From an uncultured archaeon A07HR67 (GTDB lineage: Archaea > Halobacteriota > Halobacteria > Halobacteriales > Haloferacaceae): a stretch of DNA of 37,155 bases. Where the stretch lies: NCBI GenBank assembly GCA_000496175.1, contig KI543168.1, forward strand, positions 293,433 to 330,587, in the 5' to 3' direction. Below, piece after piece: positions 1-7,732 of this stretch. Within the stretch, counting starts at the first letter, position 1, and every line of letters begins with the position of its first letter. The notes beneath the pieces are model-generated. The model saw nothing but the letters and a program-made list of their open reading frames with translations. It did no database searches and had not been told where the DNA came from. Both the position numbers and the translations under genes were made by a program.

Positions 1-59
1 GCGGGTACATAAGCGGTCGGCACCGGGGCAGGTATCGCGGCCGAGCGCGACGGCGGGCG

Positions 60-413
60 TCAGCCGCCGTCCGGCGTGTCGGCCACCAACTCCGCGGCGA
101 CGACGTCCGGACCCATGAGTGCCGGGTCGACCGCGATGTCGGCGAGTCCGGCGATAAACTCGGGCAGCGACCGCGTCGCGTACGTCACGACCGTCACCGA
201 CGGGTTCAGCTCCTTGGCGACCGCGATGCCGGTCGCCTCCTCGACATCGGTCAACACGAGGTGATCGGCGGCGTCTATTCCCGCGGCGTTCAACGCGTCA
301 GCCGAGACGGCGCCCTCGATCCGGGACACCGTGGCGCCGAGCGTCGATAGCTCCTCGCCGATCCCGTGGTCGTCGGGACCGGAAACGATCGCCGTCTGTG
401 TGTTCTCCGCCAT
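60..413 (-). CDS. DUF7126-type small Rossmann-like protein
   Basis: A 117-residue acidic protein with alternating hydrophobic strands and helices (AIVSGPDD near the N-terminus, DHLVLTDVEEATGIAVAKEL in the middle) that looks like a small nucleotide-binding Rossmann or TrkA-N-like fold. It is the third gene of the pyrG-guaA operon. I chose the ATG at 413 because it overlaps the guaA stop by one base (TGATG), a typical coupled junction; a GTG one codon upstream is also open. From memory, haloarchaeal relatives sit beside guaA or pyrG and are sometimes labelled CTP synthetase, although they lack all catalytic parts of that enzyme. The function is unknown; a regulatory or nucleotide-sensing role is an inference from context only. 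Confidence 0.8.
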   Translation of the reverse strand: MAENTQTAIVSGPDDHGIGEELSTLGATVSRIEGAVSADALNAAGIDAADHLVLTDVEEATGIAVAKELNPSVTVVTYATRSLPEFIAGLADIAVDPALMGPDVVAAELVADTPDGG

Positions 414-1330
414 CACTCGTACTCGATCGTCGCGGGGGGTTTGTGGGTGACGTCGTAGACGACGCGCGCGACGCGCTCGTTCTCGCCGGTGATCCGGCTT
501 TGTATCCGCTGGAGCGTTCCCCAGTCGATCTCCTGGGCGCGGGCGGTCATTCCGTCACGGCTCTCGACCGACCGGACCGCGACGACCCAGCCGTGGACGC
601 GGTTGTCGCCTTTCACCCCGGTCGCCTTGCCTATCACGGCCCCGAACGCCTGCCACGGATCGTAGTCGTCGAGCTCGTCTTCGACGACGTGACACGCCTC
701 GCGGGCGATCTCGGCCTTCTCGGGTGTCACCTCGCCGACGACGCGGACGGCCAGCCCCGGTCCGGGAAACGGCATGCGTTCTGCGATCAGCGCCTCCAAG
801 TCGAGCGCGCGGGCGACCTCGCGGACTTCGTCTTTGTAGAGATCACGCACCGGCTCGACGATCCCCTCGAAGTCGACGACCTCGGGGAGGCCGCCGACGT
901 TGTGGTGAGATTTGATGTTCCCCTCCGACTCGATCCGGTCGGGATAGATCGTCCCTTGGACGAGGTAATCGGCGTCGACCTCGCGGGCGACTGTCTCGAA
1001 CTCGTCGATGAATCCCTCGCCGATGACGTGGCGTTTCGCCTCGGGGTCTGTCACGCCCGCCAGTCGGTCGAAGAACCGGTCTTGTGCCTCGACGACGCGG
1101 AGCGAGTCCATGAACGAGAAGGTGTCTCGCACCTGTGCCGTCTCGCCTTTGCGCATCAGCCCGGTGTCGACGTACACCGGGGTGAGCTGGTCGCCGACCG
1201 CCTCGTACGCGAGCGTCGCGGCGACCGACGAATCGACGCCGCCCGAGAGGGCGATCACCGCGTTTGCGTCTCCGACCGCCTCGCGGATCTCCGCTACCGC
1301 CTCCTCGATGAACTCGTCCGTCTCGACCAT
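413..1330 (-). CDS. guaA: GMP synthase (glutamine-hydrolysing) subunit B, ATP-pyrophosphatase
   Basis: Converts XMP to GMP with ATP, using ammonia passed from a separate glutaminase subunit. The 305-residue protein has the N-type ATP-pyrophosphatase P-loop SGGVDSS at residues 29-35 and ends with the GMP-synthase dimerisation domain ([16 protein letters not shown] in the middle, KPPATIEYE at the C-terminus). No class I glutaminase domain is present, which fits the split archaeal enzyme; the partner GuaA subunit A is not in this window. The ATG follows the pyrG stop codon with no gap, and the stop overlaps the next gene, so all three genes are probably co-transcribed and translationally coupled. 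Length is normal for the family. Confidence 0.95.
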   Translation of the reverse strand: MVETDEFIEEAVAEIREAVGDANAVIALSGGVDSSVAATLAYEAVGDQLTPVYVDTGLMRKGETAQVRDTFSFMDSLRVVEAQDRFFDRLAGVTDPEAKRHVIGEGFIDEFETVAREVDADYLVQGTIYPDRIESEGNIKSHHNVGGLPEVVDFEGIVEPVRDLYKDEVREVARALDLEALIAERMPFPGPGLAVRVVGEVTPEKAEIAREACHVVEDELDDYDPWQAFGAVIGKATGVKGDNRVHGWVVAVRSVESRDGMTARAQEIDWGTLQRIQSRITGENERVARVVYDVTHKPPATIEYE

Positions 1331-2986
1331 CTATAACCTCACGTCCGCGTTCCGCTGGGTTGTGTCCGTCGATTCGAGCGCCGTCTCGACGAGCGAAACG
1401 AACGGTGGGCTCGCACGGTCGGGCCGCGACCGGAACTCGGGGTGTGCCTGCGTCCCCAAAAAGAAGGGGTGGCCGTCGCGTTCGAGAATCTCCATGCGGT
1501 TGTCGGCGTACCCGGAGAAGACGAGCCCGTCGCGTTCTAACTCGTCGATGTACTCGGGATTGACCTCGTAGCGGTGGCGGTGGCGTTCCGTACAGGCGTC
1601 TGCGTCGTACACCGCCGCCGCCAGCGTCCCCGGGTCGATGTCAGTTCGGTGAGCGCCGAGCCGCATCGTCCCGCCCATCTCCTCCGTCTCGTACTGGTCG
1701 GGAAGCAGGTCGATGACGGGATGTGGAGTGTCGGGGTCGAGCTCGGCGGAGTGGGCGTCGGCCAGCCCAAGCACGTTGCGCGCGTGTTCGACGACGGCCA
1801 GCTGAAACCCCAGACAAAGCCCGAGGAACGGAACGCCGGTCTCGCGGGCGTAGCGGATCGCCTCGATCTTCCCCTCGGTGCCGCGGGAGCCGAACCCGCC
1901 CGGAACGACGACCGCGTCCGCGTCGGTCAGCCGTTCCGTGTGCTGGTCGTCGGTCTCGTCGGCGTCGACCCACAACACGTTCACCTCGGTCTCGGTGTGG
2001 ATGCCGGCGTGTTTCAACGCCTCGTGGATCGACATGTACGCGTCTTCGAGGGCGTACTTGCCCACGAGCGCCACGTCGACCGTCGCGTCGCGGTCGCGGG
2101 TGACGAGGTCGCGCCACTCCGTCGAGCGCTCGGACTGGGGGAGCGACTCGTCGGCGAGGTCGAGCCGCCGCATCAGGTACTCGTCTAACCCCTCGTCTTC
2201 GACCATCAACGGGACGTGATAGATGTCTTCGACGTCCGGATTCGAGAAGACGGCCTCCGTCGGGACGTCACAGAACAACGCGATCTTTTCTTTCGTCGCC
2301 GGGTCGAGCCGGTCCGTACACCGGCCGACTAACACGTCCGGCTGGAGACCGATCGAGCGCAGCTCTTTCACCGAGTGTTGGGTCGGCTTGGTCTTTTGTT
2401 CGCCGTTCTTCGAGTAGGGAACGAGCGTGACGTGCGCGAAGAGAATGTCTGTAGGATCTTCTTCGTGTGCGAACTGCCGGAGCGCCTCCAGAAACGGCAT
2501 TGACTCGATGTCACCGACGGTGCCGCCGATCTCGACGAGACACACGTCGCTTCCCTCGGCCGCCTCTCGAATGCGGCGTTTGATGTCGTCGGTGACGTGC
2601 GGGATTATCTGGACCGTCTTACCGAGGTAGTCGCCGGCGCGCTCGCGCTCGATGACGTGCTGGTAGCTCTTTCCCGTGGTGACGTTGTGGTCGAAGGTCA
2701 TATCGGTCCCGAGGAACCGCTCGTAGTTGCCCAGGTCCAAGTCGACCTCTCCGCCGTCTTTCAGGACGTACACTTCGCCGTGCTCGTACGGATTCATCGT
2801 CCCGGCGTCGACGTTGAGATACGGGTCGACTTTCACCGCGGTCACGTCGAACCCCGCGTTCGCGAGGAGCCGGCCGGTGCTGGCGGCGGTGATTCCCTTT
2901 CCGAGCCCGGACATCACGCCCCCGGTGACGAACACGAACTTCCGGCCCAGCGAGGGATCGTACCCCGTATCGGGATCCGTTGGCAT
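1331..2986 (-). CDS. pyrG: CTP synthase
   Basis: Amidates UTP to CTP with ATP and glutamine, the last step of pyrimidine nucleotide synthesis. The 551-residue protein has the N-terminal synthetase domain with [15 protein letters not shown] at residues 22-36 and [14 protein letters not shown] near 53-66. The C-terminal class I glutaminase domain has nucleophile Cys391 in GLCLGFQ and the His515/Glu517 pair in AHPEF. Length and motif order are normal, so it should be active. It leads the pyrG-guaA-DUF7126 operon, so two glutamine-dependent nucleotide aminations are co-expressed. A weak TATA-like GGTTTTGCC lies about 27 bases before the ATG. Confidence 0.97.
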   Translation of the reverse strand: MPTDPDTGYDPSLGRKFVFVTGGVMSGLGKGITAASTGRLLANAGFDVTAVKVDPYLNVDAGTMNPYEHGEVYVLKDGGEVDLDLGNYERFLGTDMTFDHNVTTGKSYQHVIERERAGDYLGKTVQIIPHVTDDIKRRIREAAEGSDVCLVEIGGTVGDIESMPFLEALRQFAHEEDPTDILFAHVTLVPYSKNGEQKTKPTQHSVKELRSIGLQPDVLVGRCTDRLDPATKEKIALFCDVPTEAVFSNPDVEDIYHVPLMVEDEGLDEYLMRRLDLADESLPQSERSTEWRDLVTRDRDATVDVALVGKYALEDAYMSIHEALKHAGIHTETEVNVLWVDADETDDQHTERLTDADAVVVPGGFGSRGTEGKIEAIRYARETGVPFLGLCLGFQLAVVEHARNVLGLADAHSAELDPDTPHPVIDLLPDQYETEEMGGTMRLGAHRTDIDPGTLAAAVYDADACTERHRHRYEVNPEYIDELERDGLVFSGYADNRMEILERDGHPFFLGTQAHPEFRSRPDRASPPFVSLVETALESTDTTQRNADVRL

Positions 2987-3163
2987 ATCGACCGTCCGTG
3001 AGGGGTCGGCAAAACCGTTTCGGAGGGGTTCCGACGGCGCCGCAGCTGGTGTGATCGTTCGTGGACTGATCGGGCCCTACAGCCGGCAATCGCCGACAAA
3101 CGGTGGATCACAGCAACTAGCCGGGCAAGGAGGGCGGGCCGGGACGAACCACAATCGAGGAGG

Positions 3164-3364
3164 CTAAGACGCGGGCAGCGGGTCCGGCCGGTGGCGGTTC
3201 TCGACGGTCGTACCACAAACCGGACAGGTGTGGGTGGTCCGGCTCGCGTGGTCCTCGCGGATCCAGTCGCCGTGGAAGCCGCTCTCGTGGCCGCAATCGG
3301 GACAGAACAACACCGATTTCGGGCGGGAGGTCGCGTCGGAAGTGGAGGCGTCGTGAGTGGACAC
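3164..3364 (-). CDS. Zinc-ribbon microprotein
   Basis: A 66-residue protein with two CxxC knuckles, FCPDCGHE and TCPVCGTT, separated by about 24 residues, i.e. one four-cysteine zinc ribbon. It has a disordered Ser/Thr/Asp-rich N-terminus and a short basic tail. I used the GTG at 3364, giving (M)STHDAST; a TTG four codons upstream is also open. Haloarchaea encode many such small zinc proteins (possibly the DUF8106 family, from memory). There is no clear operon partner; the gene lies between pyrG and tRNA-Leu, all on the minus strand. The function is unknown, and nucleic-acid or protein binding is only a guess from the fold. Confidence 0.75.
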   Translation of the reverse strand: MSTHDASTSDATSRPKSVLFCPDCGHESGFHGDWIREDHASRTTHTCPVCGTTVENRHRPDPLPAS

Positions 3365-3670
3365 GATCGGTATCAATTGTAGGCGTTCGGCGGGAATAAC
3401 GCTGTTGGCGGGGGTCGATCAGGCAGAATCGGCCGGGTCGCTCGCGAGGACGCGGGGACAGCCCGAGTCTGTCGGGTTCCAGCGGTCGGACTCACGGCTC
3501 GGAGGAGTGGGAAGTGAGGTTTTGCGAGGGAAGAACGCTCCGAGAGCGCCTTCCGCATCGCGGGGGAGACCCCGGCGATGCGAGGGGAGGGATTTGAACC
3601 ACGGTCGCGCCGGAGGCGCTTCCTGATTCAAATCATCCCCTGGTGCATTCGCGCGTTGTGGACGCGCTCA
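3365..3670. other. Stretch without a gene between zinc-ribbon gene and tRNA-Leu
   Basis: About 300 bases with no convincing coding sequence. The only open frames are short, Arg/Pro-rich and lack any recognisable domain. The part next to the zinc-ribbon gene should hold its promoter. The part from 3578 holds a copy of the tRNA-Leu 3' end, a hairpin-like GCGCC-GGA-GGCGC at 3608-3620, and GATTCAAATC at 3625-3634, which is nearly the inverse of the T-arm sequence in the duplicated tRNA end. The second half therefore looks like a tRNA-associated scar. Confidence 0.6.
3578..3600 (-). repeat. Duplicated 3' end of tRNA-Leu (att-like site)
   Basis: These 23 bases are identical to 3670-3692, which cover the T-arm, 3' acceptor strand and discriminator of the intact tRNA-Leu(CAA). 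With a one-base gap the match continues for another four bases or so. The remainder of a tRNA is absent here. A partial copy of exactly this segment is what tyrosine integrases leave when an element integrates at a tRNA gene. Only 92 bp separate the two copies and no integrase lies between them, so if this is an att site the element is gone. Confidence 0.6.
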
Positions 3671-3692
3671 TGCGAGGGGAGGGATTTGAACC
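3670..3692 (-). repeat. 3' end of tRNA-Leu, second copy of the direct repeat
   Basis: This copy belongs to the intact tRNA-Leu(CAA) gene and is identical over 23 bases to 3578-3600. Confidence 0.7.
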
Positions 3693-3754
3693 CACGGACC
3701 TCTACAGGAGCGGATCTTGAGTCCGCCGCCGTTTCCGGGCTTGGCTACCCTCGC
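3671..3754 (-). tRNA. tRNA-Leu (anticodon CAA)
   Basis: Read on the minus strand, the acceptor strands GCGAGGG and CCCTCGC pair fully, followed by discriminator A. The D-arm is GCC...GGC. The anticodon stem GCGGA/TCCGC encloses the loop CTCAAGA, giving anticodon CAA (complement of 3717-3719). A long variable arm, as expected for a class II tRNA, precedes the T-loop TTCAAAT. The T-stem GTGGG/CCCTC appears to carry one U-U mismatch. No intron is visible and CCA is not encoded. Total length is 84 bases. Confidence 0.93.
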
Positions 3755-3854
3755 ACGCGTTTCGATCCAGACTCCCGGGAAGATTCAATCCACCGGTTTT
3801 CGATCGCGTCCGTCGGGCGAAACGGTTAGCACGGTTCGACCACGAACGGGTGGC

Positions 3855-4349
3855 ATGGACGACCACACCCGCGATCCGACCGTCGCGCCGCCGATTTCGG
3901 GGGCGCCCTCCGGCTGGCGGCCGGACCGAATCGAGTCGAACGGCTGGGAGCACGGAACGCTCAGGCGGGCGGTGGTTCACGGCGTCCGGTTGTACAACGC
4001 CGGCGCGTTCCACGACGCACACGATTGTTTCGAAGACGAGTGGTACAACTACGGCAGCGGCACCACCGAGAGCGCGTTTCTCCACGGAATGGTCCAGGTC
4101 GCGGCGGGCGCGTACAAACACGTCGACTTCGAGAACGACGCCGGCATGCGGTCGTTGTTCGAGACCGCCCTCCAGTACCTCCACGGCGTCCCCGACGACT
4201 ACTACGGGGTCGACGTCGCCGACGTGCGAACCGCGCTGCGGAACGCGCTCGCAGAGCCGGGCAGCCTCGACGGCTGGCAGATCGAACTCGACGGCGACCG
4301 GCCGGAAGCGGGCCCCGAGAGCCACGCGTACGCCGAGACGCTCGAATGA
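3855..4349 (+). CDS. DUF309 domain-containing protein
   Basis: A 164-residue soluble protein. Residues about 40-110 match the DUF309 helical family: [20 protein letters not shown] corresponds to the family's AHE/W motif, followed by [15 protein letters not shown]. Family members are mostly small all-helical proteins of unknown function. I chose the ATG at 3855 because upstream sequence in this frame overlaps tRNA-Leu and has no typical coding character. The stop overlaps the start of the next gene as ATGA, so it is probably co-translated with the DUF192 lipoprotein. No role can be assigned from the sequence. Confidence 0.85.
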   Translation: MDDHTRDPTVAPPISGAPSGWRPDRIESNGWEHGTLRRAVVHGVRLYNAGAFHDAHDCFEDEWYNYGSGTTESAFLHGMVQVAAGAYKHVDFENDAGMRSLFETALQYLHGVPDDYYGVDVADVRTALRNALAEPGSLDGWQIELDGDRPEAGPESHAYAETLE

Positions 4350-5050
4350 GCGCCGGCGACCACCGGCGGCACGAGAGAACCGACGGCGGCCGAGGTCGGT
4401 CCCGGCGGCGGTGGCTTCGCGACGCCTGCGGGCTCGCCGTCGGCGGTCTCGTCGGGACCGGAGGCTGTCTCGGCCGGGACGACAACGGATCGACGGCCGG
4501 CGACAGCGGGGCGGACGGCTCCAGTGACGGGCCGGACAGCTCCAGCAACGAGGCGGACAACTCCAGTGACGAGGCAGACGACTCCGGCGGCGACGAGACC
4601 GCCACCGCAACCGACGAGACCACCACCGACGACGAGGCGGACGCGATCCACGCGGGCTACGAGACCCGCGAGGTCCGCGTCGAGACCGCAGACGGCGACC
4701 GACTCGGGTCGGTGACGGCCGCGGTCGCAGACACGCCGGACCTGCGGTACACCGGCCTGAGCGACACCGAGTCGCTGCCCGATGACCGCGGGATGTTGTT
4801 CGTCCACGAGTCGGTCCGAGACCGCACCTACGTGATGCGGCAGATGGCGTTCGGCATCGACATCGTCTACGCGGACGCCGACGGAGTGATCACCGACATC
4901 CACCACGCCCCCGCGCCAGAGCCCGACGAGGACGGAGCGAGCCAGGGGTATCCCGGCCGGGGCAAGTACGTCTTGGAGGTCGTCTACCGGTGGACCGCCG
5001 AGCGCGGCGTGAGCGCCGGCGACGTGCTTCGGTTCGAGCCGGTCGCGTGA
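4346..5050 (+). CDS. DUF192 lipoprotein (Tat-type signal)
   Basis: A 234-residue secreted protein. The N-terminus has an Arg-rich stretch at 18-22 (RSRRR), a hydrophobic segment and a lipobox ending in GTGGC with Cys41, which fits a haloarchaeal Tat-exported lipoprotein. Residues about 45-108 are a very acidic Ser/Asp/Glu linker containing four heptad units. From about 115 to the end is a DUF192 domain ([19 protein letters not shown], then [14 protein letters not shown] and HHAPAPEP). The family has a small beta-barrel fold and no agreed function. The ATG overlaps the DUF309 stop (ATGA). It should sit on the outer face of the membrane with the domain held off by the acidic stalk. Confidence 0.87.
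   Translation: MSAGDHRRHERTDGGRGRSRRRWLRDACGLAVGGLVGTGGCLGRDDNGSTAGDSGADGSSDGPDSSSNEADNSSDEADDSGGDETATATDETTTDDEADAIHAGYETREVRVETADGDRLGSVTAAVADTPDLRYTGLSDTESLPDDRGMLFVHESVRDRTYVMRQMAFGIDIVYADADGVITDIHHAPAPEPDEDGASQGYPGRGKYVLEVVYRWTAERGVSAGDVLRFEPVA
4514..4597 (+). repeat. Four tandem 21-bp units coding an acidic heptad linker
   Basis: Four in-frame 21-bp units start at 4514, 4535, 4556 and 4577, each beginning GAC and coding D-x-S-S/G followed by three residues, mostly acidic. They form the centre of the linker of the DUF192 lipoprotein. Units 2 and 3 are most alike ([14 protein letters not shown]) and the outer two have drifted. Such repeats can gain or lose units by slippage and so change linker length. 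Confidence 0.7.
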
Positions 5051-5139
5051 GCGACCCGGCCGACAGGTCGACGCCAGAAGCCCGCGTGCGGCACACCCGG
5101 ATCCGAACGCCACTTATCCGGCCGGCCGTTTTGCGTGGT

Positions 5140-5943
5140 ATGGAGGTACACGAGCTCGGCGACGGCCCGCCGGAGGTCGCGGTCGTCGGAGCGATCCACG
5201 GCGACGAGCCCTGCGGTGCGCGTGCGATCGAGCGTCTCGTCGCCGAGGATCCCGACGTCGAGCGTCCGGTCACGTTTATCGTCGCGAACGAGGAGGCGCT
5301 CGCCGACGGCAGCCGGTATCTCGAAGCCGACCTCAACCGGTCGTTTCCCGGCGACCTCGACGCCAACACCCACGAGGAACGGCTCGCACACCGGCTCCGC
5401 TCGAAGCTCGGCGGCTGTACCACGCTCGCGATCCACTCGACGCAGTCGTACGCCGAGCCGTTCGCCGTCATCGACTCGGTCGACGAGGTCGCCCGCGCCG
5501 TCACGCCACACCTTCCGGTCGACGCCGTCATCCAGACCGACACGTTCACCGAGGGGCGGCTGATCGAACACCCCCACACCCTCGAGGTCGAGGCCGGCCT
5601 CCAGGGCTCACCGGAGGCCGTCGACAACGCCTACTGGGTCACGCGGGCGTTCCTCGCGGCGACCGGCGTGATCGCCGCGCCCGGCTCCGACACCGTCGTC
5701 GACGCTGGGGGGCGCGAGGCAGTGCCGGTGTTTCGGCTCCGCGATCGGATCCCGAAGCCGCCCGCCGAGGAGTACGAGGTGTTCGCCCGCAACTTCGAAC
5801 GGGTCGAGAACGGCGAACGGTTCGCGGCCGCCGACGGCGAGCCGTTGTGTGCGGACGAACCGTTTTATCCGGTGTTGTTGTCGGCGTACGGCTACCGCGA
5901 CCAGTTCGGATACGCCGCCGAGCGGGTCGGCACGATACAGTAA
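5140..5943 (+). CDS. Succinylglutamate desuccinylase/aspartoacylase family metallohydrolase
   Basis: A 267-residue zinc-dependent amidohydrolase of the M14-like AstE/AspA family. The N-terminus has VGAIHGDEPCG, whose His and Glu are the usual zinc ligands, then DLNRSFPG near residue 67 with the substrate-binding Arg, and an internal IHST that supplies the third ligand His. HTLEVEAGLQGS carries the likely catalytic Glu. The C-terminal half is a family-typical beta domain. Its substrate is unknown: deacylation of an N-acyl amino acid is the family reaction, but no arginine-succinyl pathway genes are nearby. A TATA-like ACTTATCC at 5112-5119 places a leaderless start at the ATG. Confidence 0.88.
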   Translation: MEVHELGDGPPEVAVVGAIHGDEPCGARAIERLVAEDPDVERPVTFIVANEEALADGSRYLEADLNRSFPGDLDANTHEERLAHRLRSKLGGCTTLAIHSTQSYAEPFAVIDSVDEVARAVTPHLPVDAVIQTDTFTEGRLIEHPHTLEVEAGLQGSPEAVDNAYWVTRAFLAATGVIAAPGSDTVVDAGGREAVPVFRLRDRIPKPPAEEYEVFARNFERVENGERFAAADGEPLCADEPFYPVLLSAYGYRDQFGYAAERVGTIQ

Positions 5944-6008
5944 CCGATCGCCGAGAACGGTCCGGCCTCGTCCGACGCAAGGTCGCGAGCCGGAGGGCGT
6001 GTCGACGC

Positions 6009-6413
6009 TCACTCCACGAGTTCGATCGTGTCGTCGCCGTTCGGCACCGCACAGAGAAACGCCCCGGTGTCGTCGCTGTCGTTTCGGTACCAGTGTTCTG
6101 CGCCCGCCGGGATCAAAAGCGTGTCCCCGGGTGTCACGGTATGTTCGTCGTCACCGATTCCCACGACGTATTCGCCCGCGAGCACGTACTGTTCGTGCTC
6201 GACCGCGTTGGTGTGACGGGGCACTTCGCTGCCCGGAGCGAGTTCGAACCGCCGGAGCGCGAAGTGTGGCGCGCCGTCCGACTCGTCGAGAAGCACCCCT
6301 TTTCGCAGCCCCTCGGCGGCGTCGACCGCCTCGTAGCGCACGTCGCTCGCGTGTTTGACGATCGGAGTCGGGTCCGACTCGGTCGCGTCGCTCGTCTCGC
6401 TTGCCTCGCTCAT
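6009..6413 (-). CDS. Cupin domain protein
   Basis: A 134-residue protein whose residues about 50-120 form one conserved cupin barrel: GSEVPRHTNAVEHEQYVLAG carries the first motif with metal-ligand His/His/Glu positions, and PGDTLLIPAGAEHWYRN carries the second with its His. The first 35 residues are acidic and probably disordered. Single-domain cupins like this are small-molecule binders, isomerases or dioxygenases; the sequence does not tell which. It is transcribed divergently from the S2P-CBS protease, with its own TATA-like box at 6435-6445 for a leaderless ATG. Confidence 0.87.
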   Translation of the reverse strand: MSEASETSDATESDPTPIVKHASDVRYEAVDAAEGLRKGVLLDESDGAPHFALRRFELAPGSEVPRHTNAVEHEQYVLAGEYVVGIGDDEHTVTPGDTLLIPAGAEHWYRNDSDDTGAFLCAVPNGDDTIELVE

Positions 6414-6434
6414 GACCGCCGATTAGCCCGAGCC

Positions 6435-6498
6435 GCAATAAAAGGCTCCCACGGAGCCGGCGGTCGCCGCGGTAGACGGCGACCACCCGATATTTAAC
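6435..6498. promoter_or_regulatory. Back-to-back promoters for cupin and S2P-CBS genes
   Basis: Two AT-rich boxes stand out in GC-rich sequence: GCAATAAAAGG at 6435-6445, read on the minus strand as the box for the cupin ATG at 6413, and GATATTTAAC at 6489-6498 for the protease ATG at 6523. Each is centred about 27 bases from its start codon, so both transcripts should be leaderless. Confidence 0.65.
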
Positions 6499-6522
6499 CC
6501 AGTAGCCGTCCAAAATGTGGGT

Positions 6523-7698
6523 ATGCGTGGACTCAAGATCGGGACCGTCGTCGGCATCCCGGTCAGGCTCAACTGGACGTTCCTCCTCGTGTTGCCGCTT
6601 TTCGCCTACCTCATTGGCACCGAGGTGACGACGATCGCCGGCGTGATGAACGAGACGATGGGAGCCGGCATCGACCCGGCGGCGATCGGCGGGGGCGCCG
6701 TCCCGTGGCTGCTGGGGTTCGCGGCCGTGATCGGGTTGTTCGCCGGCGTGTTGCTCCACGAGTTCGGCCACTCGCTCGTCGCGATGCGCTACGGCTACCA
6801 GATCGAGTCGATCACGTTGTGGCTGCTCGGCGGGCTCGCGAACTTCGCCGAGTTTCCCGAAAACTGGAAACACGAGTTCTGGATCGCGGTCGCCGGGCCG
6901 ATCGTCAGCCTGGGCGTCGGCGCGGTGTGTTACGGCGTGTTCTGGCTCACACCCGCCGGGTCGAACGCCGTGTTGTTCGTCTTCGGCTACCTCGCGTTGT
7001 TGAACGTCGTCCTCGCCGTGTTCAATATGCTTCCCGCCTTCCCGATGGACGGCGGACGCGTCCTGCGGGCGTTGTTGGCGCGGAGCCAGCCGCACGCGCA
7101 GGCGACCCAGCGGGCCGCCACGGTCGGAAAGGTGTTCGCGTTTCTGATGGGCGTCGTCGGCGTGGTGACGTTCCAGCTGTTGTTGATCGTGCTCGCCTTC
7201 TTCGTCTACATCGCCGCCTCCGGCGAGGCCCAGCAGACGACGTTGAAGGCGGTGTTCGAGGACGTCACCGTGGCGGACGTGATGACGCGGCGCGAGGAGC
7301 TCCACACGGTGACGGAGGACACGTCGATCGCCGAGCTGATGAGCCGGATGTTCGAGGAACGACACACCGGCTACCCGGTGATGGACGGCGGCGTCCTCGT
7401 GGGGATGGTCACCCTCGAAGACGCTCGCGAGGTCCGAGAGGTCGAACGCGACGCCTACCGCGTCGAGGACGTGATGGCGACGGACGTGGCGTCTGTCGGT
7501 GCCGACACGGACGCGATGACCGCACTTCAGGCGATGCAAGAACACGGCGTCGGACGACTGCCCGTCCTCGACGCGGACGGAGAACTGGTCGGGCTCATCT
7601 CGCGGTCGGACCTGATGACCGCGTTCAACATCATCCAGACCGGCGGCACCCCGAACGTCATCACCGGGCGCCGCGCCGAGCGGGACGGACTCTTTTGA
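6523..7698 (+). CDS. Site-2-protease-family membrane metalloprotease with two CBS domains
   Basis: A 391-residue M50 intramembrane protease. Residues 1-235 hold about five or six membrane helices, the zinc motif HEFGH at 79-83 with catalytic Glu80, and NMLPAFPMDGGRV around 168-180 with the third zinc ligand Asp176. Residues about 248-385 are two CBS domains (VADVMTRREE and VEDVMATDVA mark their starts, LVGLISRSDL the end of the second). CBS pairs usually bind adenine nucleotides and gate the fused domain, so protease activity may respond to energy or nucleotide state. The substrate is unknown. I chose the ATG at 6523 over a GTG two codons upstream because of the TATA box spacing. Confidence 0.93.
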   Translation: MRGLKIGTVVGIPVRLNWTFLLVLPLFAYLIGTEVTTIAGVMNETMGAGIDPAAIGGGAVPWLLGFAAVIGLFAGVLLHEFGHSLVAMRYGYQIESITLWLLGGLANFAEFPENWKHEFWIAVAGPIVSLGVGAVCYGVFWLTPAGSNAVLFVFGYLALLNVVLAVFNMLPAFPMDGGRVLRALLARSQPHAQATQRAATVGKVFAFLMGVVGVVTFQLLLIVLAFFVYIAASGEAQQTTLKAVFEDVTVADVMTRREELHTVTEDTSIAELMSRMFEERHTGYPVMDGGVLVGMVTLEDAREVREVERDAYRVEDVMATDVASVGADTDAMTALQAMQEHGVGRLPVLDADGELVGLISRSDLMTAFNIIQTGGTPNVITGRRAERDGLF

Positions 7699-7732
7699 GC
7701 CGGCGACGGGTGGACGGGCCGGGCCCGCAGCG

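Noticed and set aside
398-1336. Long plus-strand open frame opposite guaA
   Set aside because: Antisense to a complete GMP synthase gene; its sequence is Arg/Asp/Val-rich without domains, as expected of a mirror frame in GC-rich DNA.
3373-3631. Two short minus-strand open frames in the stretch without a gene
   Set aside because: Arg/Pro-rich, overlap the duplicated tRNA end and lack start context or similarity; not reported as genes.
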